Below are positions 1 to 7,056 of a DNA stretch of 7,393 nucleotides, one piece after another; within the stretch, counting starts at the first letter, position 1; each line of letters opens with the position of its first letter. The stretch spans positions 1-7,393 of the forward strand of contig JAKLKB010000197.1 of NCBI GenBank assembly GCA_023150835.1, given 5' to 3'. This DNA is from Myxococcota bacterium (GTDB taxonomy: Bacteria > Myxococcota_C > UBA6777). The notes below the pieces were generated by a model that was not told the origin of the DNA, ran no database searches, and worked only from the letters and a program-made list of their open reading frames with translations. A program made the position numbers and the translations under genes.

Positions 1-63
1 ATGTAGCCCGAGCAGATCCATTCGTCCAAAAGCACTTCAACATCCTTCCAAAAGCACCTAAGC

Positions 64-70
64 AAAGGAA
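64..70 (+). promoter_or_regulatory. Ribosome binding site of the RND gene
   Basis: The purine-rich AAAGGAA lies nine bases before the ATG at 80. This decides the start: the next in-frame ATG at 98 (M7) has no Shine-Dalgarno in front of it. No promoter is recognisable in the 79 bases available, so the gene is probably cotranscribed with something upstream, which for RND pumps is usually the periplasmic adaptor. An 11-bp direct repeat, TCCAAAAGCAC, occurs at 25-35 and 47-57; its meaning is unknown. Confidence 0.7.
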
Positions 71-79
71 CACACAAGC

Positions 80-3000
80 ATGGGCGCGCTTTCGAGTATG
101 GCCGTTCGGCGGGCCGTCACCTTTTCGATGCTTTATTTGATGATCCTCGGGTTTGGGATGTTCTCGTTTTCTCAACTCAAACTCGACTTGTTCCCCGAAC
201 TCAAATTCCCCACCATCGCCATCATCAACAACTATACAGGCGTCAGCCCCGAAGAGATCGAGACCTTGGTGTCTCGACGCATTGAATCTGCGGTGGCTTC
301 GGTAAAAAACGTCAAGCGGATCTCGACCACCGCGAAGCTTGGGGCTTCTTTGATGATCGTGGAGTTGGAGTGGGGCACCAATATCGATCAATCCATGATG
401 GATATCCGCGAAAAGATCGACCTTGTTCGCAAGTTGATCCCCGAAGAAGCACGCCAGCCGATCTTGTTTGCCTTCGATCCCTCGCTGCAACCGATCCTGC
501 TCGTCGCAGTCAACACAAAAGGCAACTTGATGCAGATCCAAGATCTGATCGATCGCCGCATCAAGCCGTTGATCGAGCGTTTGCCGGGGGTTGCGTCGGC
601 CAACATCACAGGCGGCTCGAAACGCGAGATCCAGATCATGGTCGATCCGATCAAGCTCCAAGGTTATGGCATCGCTTTGGTGCAAGTGCTACAAGCCCTC
701 AACGCAGAAAACGTTCAAGTCGCCTCGGGCATCTTGGAGCAAGGAAAGCGCGAATTTTCGTTGCGCACGATGGGCAACTTTACAGACGTCGATCAGATGA
801 AGCGCGTCGTGATCGGCTACAAAAGCCAAGGCCCGGGCGTCATGCCACAGCCGATCTTTTTGCAACAAGTGGCAACCGTGATCGATGGAGAAGAAGAAGA
901 AAAACGCGCCATCCGTTCGGACGGAAAGCCCGGCATGTTGTTGATGATCCAAAAACGCTCGGACGCCAACACCGTACAGGCCGTCAAAGCCGTCGAAGAC
1001 GACCTGCCCAAACTCAAAAAGCTGCTTCCCCCCGGCACCGACTTCAGCATCCTCTTCAACCAAAGCGATATCATCACACAATCGATCTCCAACCTGCAAA
1101 GCTCGGCCTCTCAAGCCTTTTTTCTTTCGGTGTTGGTGTTGCTGTTCTTTTTGCGGTCCTTTCGCACTTCTTTCATCATCGCCTTGTCGATCCCGATCTC
1201 TGTGATCGCGACCTTTAGCGTCATGTACATGGCCAAGATCACGCTCAACATTATCTCGATGGCTGGACTCGCCCTTGCTGTCGGGATGTTGGTCGATAAC
1301 TCGATCGTCGTGCTGGAGAACGTGTACCGCCACTTTGAAGAAGGCAAGTCCGCCGAAGAAGCCTCGATCCAAGGCAGCAAAGAAGTTGGGGTTGCGATCA
1401 TGGCCTCGACGCTAACGACCCTTGCGGTATTTATCCCGATCTTGTTTGTCCCCGGGATCGCGGGCGCATTGTTTCGAGATATGGTGATCACGATCTGCTT
1501 TTCGCTTACGGCTTCGTTGCTCGTCGCGATCACCTTGATCCCGATGATGTCTTCTAGGCTTCTCACGGACAGCAGCCGCCAGAGACACAAAAACCCCGGT
1601 GCCTTCGGTCGTATGGTCGAGGGTATGCTCGTTGCGATGGATCGGATGTATGTGGGTGTGCTGCGTTGGTCCTTGGTCTGGCGCAAAAGTACCATCCTGA
1701 TCGGCTTTTCCACCTTGATCGTCGTTGTGGTACTCGCTGGCTTGATGCAAACGGACTTTCTGCCCAAAACAGATGACAGCACGATCTTTCTACAGTACGA
1801 ACGCAGCCCGGGGACTTCTTTGCAAGAGACCTTGCGCACAGGCGACTACATGGAGCGCCTGCTTCGTCAAAAATACGGAAGTGCCGTAGAGTCGGTGATT
1901 ATCGAAGCAGGGGTTGGTGAGGGGTTTGCGGCTCTCTTTGGGAAAGGCTCGTATGCCGGACAGTTGCGTGCGCGGCTGTCTTCGTTAAGCAAGCGCAGCG
2001 TCGGCAAGTGGGATATCGTCGAAGAGATCCAGCGCATGTACGCACAAATCCCCGACCTTAAAGTCATGGTTCAAGAGATGGGCCCGGGAGCCTTCGGTGG
2101 GCAGGGCGATATCGATATCCAACTTTACGGATACGACTTTAACATCGCACGCGAACTGGCCGAACAAGTCAAGCGCGTCGTCAGCCAACTCCCCAACGTC
2201 ACCTCTGTGTCCTCTTCTCTCGAAGACGGAAAACCCGAGCTTCAGATCCAGTTCCACCGCGACCGCATCCACGCGCTCGGCCTCAGCCCGATCGCGATCG
2301 GAAACACCATCTCGACGGCCTTCAAAGGCTCGATCGCAACGCTGTTTCGAGACCGAGGCAGCGAATACAACGTCGTTGTCCGCTTCCAAGAACGCTACCG
2401 AAACAAGATCGAACACCTCAAGCGCCTGTTGATCACAACACCCACAGGGAAAAACGTTCCCCTCGAAACCATCGCAGATGTCAAGATGGCCCTTAGCCCC
2501 GTCAAGATCGAGCGCAAAGATCAACAACGCGTCGCCATCGTCGGCGTTAACATCACCGCAGGCTCGATGGGTAAGGTCGTTGAAAGTGTACGCAACGCGA
2601 TGGACACACAGATCAACATGCCTGCCGATTTTTATTACAAACTGGGCGGAAAAGCCGAAGACTTCATCACTTCGTTCCAATGGCTGGGTGTGGCCTTTTT
2701 GGTCTCGATCTTGTTGGTGTACATGGTGATGGCAAGTCAGTTTGAGTCGTTGTTTGCGCCGTTTGTGATCTTGTTTTCGATCCCGTTATCAGGGATCGGC
2801 GTGTTGTTGGCGCTGATCCTTACCAACACTCCGTTGAGCATTATGGCGGTGGTTGGGGTGGTGATGCTCGTTGGGATTGTCGTGAACAACGCGATCGTCT
2901 TGATCGACTTTATTATCCAGATCCGGCAAGAGCGCGAGATATCCGTGACAGATGCGGCTTTGGAAGCGGGTCGTGTGCGATTGCGACCGATCTTGATGAC

Positions 3001-3283
3001 CAGCGCCACCACCATCCTCGGGATGTTGCCGATGTCACTTGGGATCGGTGAAGGTGCGGAAAACTGGGTGGGTCTTGGCCGCGTTGTGATGGGCGGAATG
3101 ATTAGTTCGACCGTCCTCACCTTGGTGGTCGTACCCGTCTTTTATTGCTCTCTGTTTTTGACCTTCGAGCGCATCAAAGGCTTCTTTTCCCGAGGCTCCC
3201 GTCCCCCGTCATCGGGCCATCCCTCCGCGTCCTCGCAACTACCGCAACAAACCGACGATGCCTTTTCCGCCCCTTCCGCCTAA
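80..3283 (+). CDS. RND family efflux transporter permease (HAE-1/AcrB-like)
   Basis: Inner-membrane proton-driven exporter of 1067 residues, the usual length for the HAE-1 group that works with a periplasmic adaptor and an outer-membrane channel. The fold is visible: one N-terminal membrane helix (about 12-30), a large periplasmic loop (about 31-343), helices 2-6 (about 345-494), helix 7 (about 538-557), a second periplasmic loop, helices 8-12 (about 868-1030), then a Pro/Ser-rich cytoplasmic tail. Helix 4 has GMLVDNSIVVLEN, with D406 at the AcrB Asp407 position and N407 in place of Asp408. Helix 10 has GIVVNNAIVLIDF, with N936 or N937 where AcrB has its relay lysine Lys940. From family knowledge, this pattern is common in HAE-1 branches outside AcrB, so the pump is probably functional with a simpler relay. 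Substrate cannot be read from sequence; drug, metal or lipid export are all possible. Neither adaptor nor outer-membrane channel is in the window. Confidence 0.95.
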   Translation: MGALSSMAVRRAVTFSMLYLMILGFGMFSFSQLKLDLFPELKFPTIAIINNYTGVSPEEIETLVSRRIESAVASVKNVKRISTTAKLGASLMIVELEWGTNIDQSMMDIREKIDLVRKLIPEEARQPILFAFDPSLQPILLVAVNTKGNLMQIQDLIDRRIKPLIERLPGVASANITGGSKREIQIMVDPIKLQGYGIALVQVLQALNAENVQVASGILEQGKREFSLRTMGNFTDVDQMKRVVIGYKSQGPGVMPQPIFLQQVATVIDGEEEEKRAIRSDGKPGMLLMIQKRSDANTVQAVKAVEDDLPKLKKLLPPGTDFSILFNQSDIITQSISNLQSSASQAFFLSVLVLLFFLRSFRTSFIIALSIPISVIATFSVMYMAKITLNIISMAGLALAVGMLVDNSIVVLENVYRHFEEGKSAEEASIQGSKEVGVAIMASTLTTLAVFIPILFVPGIAGALFRDMVITICFSLTASLLVAITLIPMMSSRLLTDSSRQRHKNPGAFGRMVEGMLVAMDRMYVGVLRWSLVWRKSTILIGFSTLIVVVVLAGLMQTDFLPKTDDSTIFLQYERSPGTSLQETLRTGDYMERLLRQKYGSAVESVIIEAGVGEGFAALFGKGSYAGQLRARLSSLSKRSVGKWDIVEEIQRMYAQIPDLKVMVQEMGPGAFGGQGDIDIQLYGYDFNIARELAEQVKRVVSQLPNVTSVSSSLEDGKPELQIQFHRDRIHALGLSPIAIGNTISTAFKGSIATLFRDRGSEYNVVVRFQERYRNKIEHLKRLLITTPTGKNVPLETIADVKMALSPVKIERKDQQRVAIVGVNITAGSMGKVVESVRNAMDTQINMPADFYYKLGGKAEDFITSFQWLGVAFLVSILLVYMVMASQFESLFAPFVILFSIPLSGIGVLLALILTNTPLSIMAVVGVVMLVGIVVNNAIVLIDFIIQIRQEREISVTDAALEAGRVRLRPILMTSATTILGMLPMSLGIGEGAENWVGLGRVVMGGMISSTVLTLVVVPVFYCSLFLTFERIKGFFSRGSRPPSSGHPSASSQLPQQTDDAFSAPSA

Positions 3284-3344
3284 TACGGTATCCCAGAGAC
3301 GCGTACACGAAACGTCAACACGATTCGCTGTACACGCCCTGCTG

Positions 3345-3400
3345 TTGGGCAGCCCCCTGTAGGGGCTACCTTTTTCGATCACACAACGGGCGGATTTCGC
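3345..3400 (+). repeat. Dispersed hairpin-plus-tail repeat, copy 1
   Basis: The segment starts TTGGGCAGCC, like the hairpins at 6884 and 6962, but its hairpin centre differs. After the T-run comes a tail, CGATCACACAACGGGCGGAT then TTCGC (3376-3400). The tail matches 6650-6674 closely (AACGGGCGGAT is identical) and 6997-7020 more loosely. The conserved tail lies beyond the T-run, so terminator function alone does not explain its conservation. Confidence 0.6.
3348..3375 (+). terminator. Rho-independent terminator-like hairpin after the RND gene
   Basis: Stem AGCCCC (3351-3356) pairs with GGGGCT (3362-3367) around a five-base loop. After one mismatch, the stem extends by two G-C pairs (3348-3349 with 3369-3370). 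It is followed directly by TTTTT (3371-3375). It lies 65 bp beyond the RND stop codon, in the orientation expected to end that transcript. It also forms the head of a repeat found again after the second gene, so it may be a mobile or dispersed repeat that serves as terminator. Confidence 0.6.
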
Positions 3401-3435
3401 CTAGGCCTCCGCACACGCCTCCCGCCATTTTCCTA

Positions 3436-3483
3436 CAACCATCGCAACAAACAGGCGAGACCTTTTGCGCCCCTTCTGCATGA
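3436..3483 (+). repeat. Degenerate duplicate of the 3' end of the RND gene
   Basis: These 48 bases match 3236-3283, the end of the RND gene, at 38 of 48 positions by eye without gaps, exactly 200 bp downstream. Read in the corresponding frame, the copy gives SQQTGETFCAPSA and a TGA stop, against PQQTDDAFSAPSA and TAA in the intact gene. Several differences are silent third-base changes (ACC/ACA, TCC/TCT, GCC/GCA), as expected if both copies once coded. Upstream of 3436 similarity fades to background. It is either a local duplication, or the last piece of a tandem RND paralogue that was otherwise deleted. It has no start of its own and is not a gene. Confidence 0.65.
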
Positions 3484-3525
3484 TTCCAGATCGCCCGATG
3501 GATTGGGAAAAATGCGGGATCTTCG

Positions 3526-3557
3526 TTGACAAGGTTCGCTGCTTTCTGCAACATAAG
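3526..3557 (+). promoter_or_regulatory. Candidate sigma-70 promoter for the nucleotidase-like gene
   Basis: A perfect -35 hexamer, TTGACA, is at 3526-3531. The -10 region is weak: CAACAT (3549-3554) at 17-bp spacing matches three of six consensus bases, and CATAAG (3552-3557) matches four of six but at 20-bp spacing. The site is about 75 bp before the chosen start codon, beyond the RND terminator-like hairpin, which suits an independent transcription unit. The call is tentative because of the poor -10. Confidence 0.35.
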
Positions 3558-3616
3558 CGCCTTTCGCACAATTCACGTTCTTCAAGGCGTAGATGCCGAG
3601 AGATGTTCATCAGAAA

Positions 3617-3624
3617 GCGGAGGA
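3617..3624 (+). promoter_or_regulatory. Strong Shine-Dalgarno that sets the start at 3632
   Basis: GCGGAGGA contains GGAGG (3619-3623), eight bases before the ATG at 3632. The earlier in-frame ATG at 3593 has only AAGG at 3584-3587 with five-base spacing. Starting at 3632 also puts the hydrophobic signal-peptide core closer to the N-terminus. Confidence 0.7.
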
Positions 3625-3631
3625 TACAGGG

Positions 3632-6553
3632 ATGCAGACAAGCGCAACGCAGGCGATCGAATGGATGCAGAGAAGCGCGAAACGAGCGGTTGGATGGTGG
3701 CGTTGCTTGCTCGCGGCACTGATCGCGATCGTAGGCGGAAGCGGGATACGCACCGCTCAAGCAGAAACACCGCCCGATCCAGTCTTTGAATTAAGCATCC
3801 TCTATACAACCGATATCAACGGTCAATTCCGCGACTTTCGATGCCGTCGACGCGATGTCGAAGGTTATCAACACGAAGCCGCCAAACGCGATGTCTCCAA
3901 CCTACTCTTCCAAGTCAACCGCATCCGCAAAGAGATCGTAGGCCGCTACATCGACCCCACCCGCAACCAAGACGCCAAACCTCTGCTCTTCAATACAGGC
4001 GATAACTTGGGGATCTCCCTCGCAGCCCGCTTTCTTTTGGAGTTCGAAGATCTGTCTGGCGTCGAGTTCATCGCCGAGGTTTTTCGGCGCTTTTCTTATG
4101 ACCTGATCGGGATCGGAAACCACGAGTTCTCCGTTCCCAACCGCAAAAAGCTCCAAGGCTTCATCGAACGCGCTGTCCTCGAAAAAGACCTCCGCTTCTC
4201 CGCCGCCAACATGGACGCCCCCGCCGACCACCCGATCGCCAAGCTGATCAACAAACAAGGCCCCGAAAAAGTCAAAGCCTTCATCTTCGATCAAACCTTC
4301 CGCCGCACCTTCAAAGTCAAAGACGCCACAGGCAAAGAAACCGAAAAGACCATCGAAAAAAAGATCAAAGTCGGCGCGTTTCACCTCCTCCCCAACGAGA
4401 TGGAAAAAAAACTCTCCCCCGCGATCGCCAAAGATCTCAAGTTCACCGATCCCGGCTCCAAAGCCAGCGAGATCGCAACGTGGCTGCGCGATGAAAAAAA
4501 AGTCGACGTGGTGATCATGCTTTCCCACCTCGAAGAAAGCAAAACCAACGGCGCAAAAGTCAAAGAAGTTCTCGGTAGCGCTTCGGGGATCGATCTGGTG
4601 ATCACCAACGAACTCCGAGACGGGGACAAGGCCACCTTCACAGGAACCTTTGATCGCGATGGCAAGGGCGTTTACATCGTCGGCGGAGCCGCACATGGTT
4701 CGCTGCTCGGTCGTGTCCGCTTGCGCGTCAGCAAACCCAAAGACGACGAAGTCGGAAAAGTCCTCTCCGCCCAAATCGACTCTATCCCCCTCAATGACGC
4801 CAACTACGACACCGAGCTACGACGCGAATTAATCAAGTGGGAGTCCTCCTATTGCCGCCGTTGGGGAACACCCCTTGGCAAGGGACGGATCCGCGACAAA
4901 TACAAGATGACTCAAGATCAATTCGCCGCCTATATGCTCAACACCATCCGCGAACTCACTCGCGCCGAGATCGCCATCATCAACAAAGGGGCCATCCGCA
5001 AACGACCCTTTGGAGACAGCGGACTCGCAGGATACGTCACCAAAGACGACCTCTATCGCGCCCTCCCCTTCAACGAAAAAATCGAAGTTCTGCGCGTCAA
5101 AGGCTCCGTCCTGAGCGGACTCAGCAGCGCCAGCGACAAATTCTATTTCGCAGGATTCGATGGCTCCCAAGTCAACGGGCGAGCCATCGAAGACACCCAA
5201 ACCTACACCGTCGCCACCATCAGCTTCGTCGCCAACAACAGAGAAGGCGGCTTTGAAAAAGATAACCTCGCAGAACGCCGACTCTTCGCTTACAGCGACC
5301 AAAGCAACGAAAAGATCCGCGATCTGATGATCCATCACTTCGCAACCAACGGCTTCCGACAACTCCCCAAAGGCCCCGCCCCTGCACCCCCCGATTCGAT
5401 GGACGAAAAAGACAAAAAAGTTTTCAAACGCAAAGAATTCACCAACGAAGAGATCCCCTTCACTGGGGACTTTGTGAACCTCGCCGATCGCGTGGCCTTC
5501 AAATGGACAGGCCGTGTTGAACTCAATTTCCGCTCAATCTTCCTTGGACCCGTAAATATCGGGACTTTCTACCAACAAAAAGACACCCTTAGCGGGGGCT
5601 TTTTTGAGAAATACGCCGGAACCTTCGCCGCCGAAACCAAGTTCCAAGTCGACACCCGCGCTCACCTCTGGGTCACCAGCATCAGCCTCAATTACGGGAT
5701 CGACGTCAGCCGCCAGTGGTCCCCCGGACCACCCGCCCAACCCTCCCGCGATCTGATCTTCCAAGAAAGTGATGACCGCGTCTCGTTTCGCACCGAATAC
5801 TCCTTCCGTTATTTTGAAGCCCTCTTCCCCGGAAAGCAGCGCTGGTTCTACACCAACCCCTTCGTAGAAGCGCAGTTTGACATCGAGATCACACGCGGCA
5901 GCCGCCCTGATATCGAACCCGAACGCGCTTTCAAAGTCTTGGGCGTCACCGAGATCTTCCAAAACAGCGAAGCCAAGGCCAAGTTGGGACTCAGCTTTCA
6001 GCCTTTCCGCGATTACCTGTTCAACCAAGCCCGCGAACAGGATGTCCAAAAACTCCAAGAAAAATTCCCCAAAGAAAAGATCCCCTCTTGGCAACCCGTC
6101 GACCTTCAGCTCAAGTTCGCCTTCGCTGTTCGCCGCCAATTGGCCTTGTTCTTGGTCCGCCAACCCAACTCCGCCCCCGTCGTCAACACCGACTTTAACA
6201 TCGGTTTTTCCGTCGAATACAAACTCAATACCTTTCGCCTCGGTCAGATCGGGAAAACCCCGATCACATGGGATTCTAGCGCAGAGTATCTGTTTACCGT
6301 GGTCGTCGCCCCCGACAAACCCGAACTCGCAGCCCTCTACATCCACGACCTCGCATGGGACAACAAGATCAGCTTCCAGATCGTCGGTGGACTCAAGCTA
6401 TCCTTGGGCCTGCGTTTCCTCGTATACTCCGGCTTTTTCCGCCGCGATCCCACCAAAGAATCCAGCCCCCTCGAACAAGGCCCCGTCGCCTTCCGCCTCG
6501 ACCCCAACATCAGCCTCAGCTTCGACTGGGGCGCACGTGGACAAGCCTATTAA
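3632..6553 (+). CDS. Secreted UshA/5'-nucleotidase-like protein with altered active site and C-terminal beta-barrel-like region
   Basis: A protein of 973 residues from ATG 3632 (986 from 3593). Residues 1-44 are a Sec signal peptide: basic stretch, core LLAALIAIVGG, AQA box with likely cleavage at A44/E45. Residues about 50-365 resemble the metallophosphoesterase domain of UshA/CD73: ILYTTDINGQF (D61), FNTGDN (D124), GNHEF (N163, H164), MLSHLEE (H299). About 395-550 resembles the 5'-nucleotidase C-terminal domain: AEIAIINKGAIR (445-456), LPFNEK (478-483). A Pro- and Lys/Glu-rich linker (about 580-608) leads to about 365 residues of alternating strands ending in Tyr, like an outer-membrane barrel. 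Family members hydrolyse nucleotides in the periplasm or at the surface using two metals. Here, by motif alignment, UshA His43 is Asn63, Asp120 is Ser167, and the GHxH histidines His252 and His254 fall at E327 and R329. Activity may be lost or changed. The mature part has only two cysteines (C71, C408), a possible disulphide. The nucleotidase homology is firm; the barrel is inferred. Confidence 0.85.
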   Translation: MQTSATQAIEWMQRSAKRAVGWWRCLLAALIAIVGGSGIRTAQAETPPDPVFELSILYTTDINGQFRDFRCRRRDVEGYQHEAAKRDVSNLLFQVNRIRKEIVGRYIDPTRNQDAKPLLFNTGDNLGISLAARFLLEFEDLSGVEFIAEVFRRFSYDLIGIGNHEFSVPNRKKLQGFIERAVLEKDLRFSAANMDAPADHPIAKLINKQGPEKVKAFIFDQTFRRTFKVKDATGKETEKTIEKKIKVGAFHLLPNEMEKKLSPAIAKDLKFTDPGSKASEIATWLRDEKKVDVVIMLSHLEESKTNGAKVKEVLGSASGIDLVITNELRDGDKATFTGTFDRDGKGVYIVGGAAHGSLLGRVRLRVSKPKDDEVGKVLSAQIDSIPLNDANYDTELRRELIKWESSYCRRWGTPLGKGRIRDKYKMTQDQFAAYMLNTIRELTRAEIAIINKGAIRKRPFGDSGLAGYVTKDDLYRALPFNEKIEVLRVKGSVLSGLSSASDKFYFAGFDGSQVNGRAIEDTQTYTVATISFVANNREGGFEKDNLAERRLFAYSDQSNEKIRDLMIHHFATNGFRQLPKGPAPAPPDSMDEKDKKVFKRKEFTNEEIPFTGDFVNLADRVAFKWTGRVELNFRSIFLGPVNIGTFYQQKDTLSGGFFEKYAGTFAAETKFQVDTRAHLWVTSISLNYGIDVSRQWSPGPPAQPSRDLIFQESDDRVSFRTEYSFRYFEALFPGKQRWFYTNPFVEAQFDIEITRGSRPDIEPERAFKVLGVTEIFQNSEAKAKLGLSFQPFRDYLFNQAREQDVQKLQEKFPKEKIPSWQPVDLQLKFAFAVRRQLALFLVRQPNSAPVVNTDFNIGFSVEYKLNTFRLGQIGKTPITWDSSAEYLFTVVVAPDKPELAALYIHDLAWDNKISFQIVGGLKLSLGLRFLVYSGFFRRDPTKESSPLEQGPVAFRLDPNISLSFDWGARGQAY

Positions 6554-6585
6554 CTCGAAATCCGAGCGATCTGTGATCATAAGAC

Positions 6586-6648
6586 GTAGGGGCGGTTGGC
6601 AAACCGCCCGATTATTGGGCAGCCACACCTGTCTGCCCCTACATTTTT
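6586..6648 (+). terminator. Multi-hairpin terminator-like structure after the nucleotidase-like gene
   Basis: An outer stem, GTAGGGGC (6586-6593) with GCCCCTAC (6635-6642), encloses two smaller hairpins. One is GGGCGGTT (6590-6597) with AACCGCCC (6602-6609) around a four-base loop. The other is GGGCAG (6617-6622) with CTGCCC (6633-6638). Outer and inner stems share bases, so they must compete in part. The structure is followed by ATTTTT (6643-6648) and begins 33 bp after the stop codon. Position and T-run suit a terminator. The near-symmetry and the shared repeat parts suggest it arose from a dispersed palindromic element. Confidence 0.55.
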
Positions 6649-6679
6649 ACGATAACTCAACGGGCGGATCTCGTCTGAG
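6611..6679 (+). repeat. Dispersed hairpin-plus-tail repeat, copy 2
   Basis: The head TTGGGCAGCCAC is preceded by CGAT four bases earlier, as at 6956 and 6879. The hairpin is imperfect here. A T-run follows, then the tail CGATAACTCAACGGGCGGAT plus CTCGTCTGAG (6650-6679), nearly the same as copy 1. The same order of parts (hairpin, T-run, tail) after both genes supports a true repeat family. Confidence 0.65.
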
Positions 6680-6802
6680 AGGGTGTCTCAAGCAGCGATA
6701 TCTGTTGGAAGCGTACACATACAGGAGCGCTCCGTAGCCAAAAAAGCCGTGTTCGCAAGCGTTCAAGGTGTCGAGCTGTTGGCTTTGAAAAAGGCTGCTC
6801 GC

Positions 6803-6866
6803 CCCCTTGATACGGGGTCAAGGGGCCTTTGGTCCCTTGTGGGGTGTGGGGTGAAACCCCATACAC
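6803..6866 (+). repeat. Cluster of competing hairpins
   Basis: CCCCTTGA (6803-6810) pairs perfectly with TCAAGGGG (6818-6825). The downstream arm also belongs to a second hairpin, 6819-6827 with 6831-6839, nine pairs with one G-T wobble and a three-base loop. The two cannot form together. A third hairpin follows: GTGTGGGGT (6844-6852) with ACCCC (6856-6860) and ACAC (6863-6866), with a two-base bulge. No T-run follows, and no adjacent gene is visible that these could control. Confidence 0.5.
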
Positions 6867-6883
6867 GCCTTGTGAAGCGATGG

Positions 6884-6917
6884 TTGGGCAGCCACGGGGG
6901 GCTGCCCCTACACTTTT
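6884..6917 (+). repeat. Perfect GGGCAGCC hairpin, copy 3 without tail
   Basis: GGGCAGCC (6886-6893) pairs with GGCTGCCC (6900-6907) around the loop ACGGGG, followed by CTACACTTTT. The 25 bases 6884-6908 are identical to 6962-6986. The tail module of the other copies is missing; unrelated bases follow. Confidence 0.75.
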
Positions 6918-6955
6918 CCGAATGCTCTGTGATCGAAGGAGAGCGCGAAGACGCT

Positions 6956-7023
6956 CGATTCTTGGGCAGCCACGGGGGGCTGCCCCACCCTTTTGACGAT
7001 CACGCACCCCGCGGATCTCGTAT
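6956..7023 (+). repeat. Perfect GGGCAGCC hairpin with tail, copy 4
   Basis: GGGCAGCC (6964-6971) pairs with GGCTGCCC (6978-6985) around ACGGGG. It is followed by CACCCTTTT and a divergent tail (6992-7023) that keeps CGATCAC and GCGGATCTCG. That tail is also the left half of the inverted repeat around the tandem array. Confidence 0.7.
6992..7023 (+). repeat. Left half of inverted repeat flanking the array
   Basis: TTTGACGATCAC, seven variable bases, then GCGGATCTCGTAT. The reverse complement of 7362-7393 has the same 12 and 13 bases with the same seven-base gap, giving 27 of 32 identical by eye. The two halves face each other across 338 bp that hold the tandem array. Confidence 0.75.
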
Positions 7024-7056
7024 GAGTATGAGGCCTTGTGGGCGGGATTGGGCGGA

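Noticed and set aside
1-140. Two frames open from the left edge: one ending TAA at 59-61, another open to TGA at 138-140
   Set aside because: Either could be the end of an upstream gene, but 19 codons are too few to recognise, and the longer one would overlap the RND start by 60 bp. Not supportable from this window.
689-1372. Long minus-strand frames inside the RND gene and similar ones inside the nucleotidase-like gene
   Set aside because: They are antisense shadows of strongly supported coding frames, with low-complexity composition and no homology that I recognise.
2285-2300. GATCGCGATC palindromes as a sign of cyanobacterial HIP1 sites
   Set aside because: The exact HIP1 octamer GCGATCGC is only occasional here. 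The GATC richness follows from frequent ATC and GAT codons.
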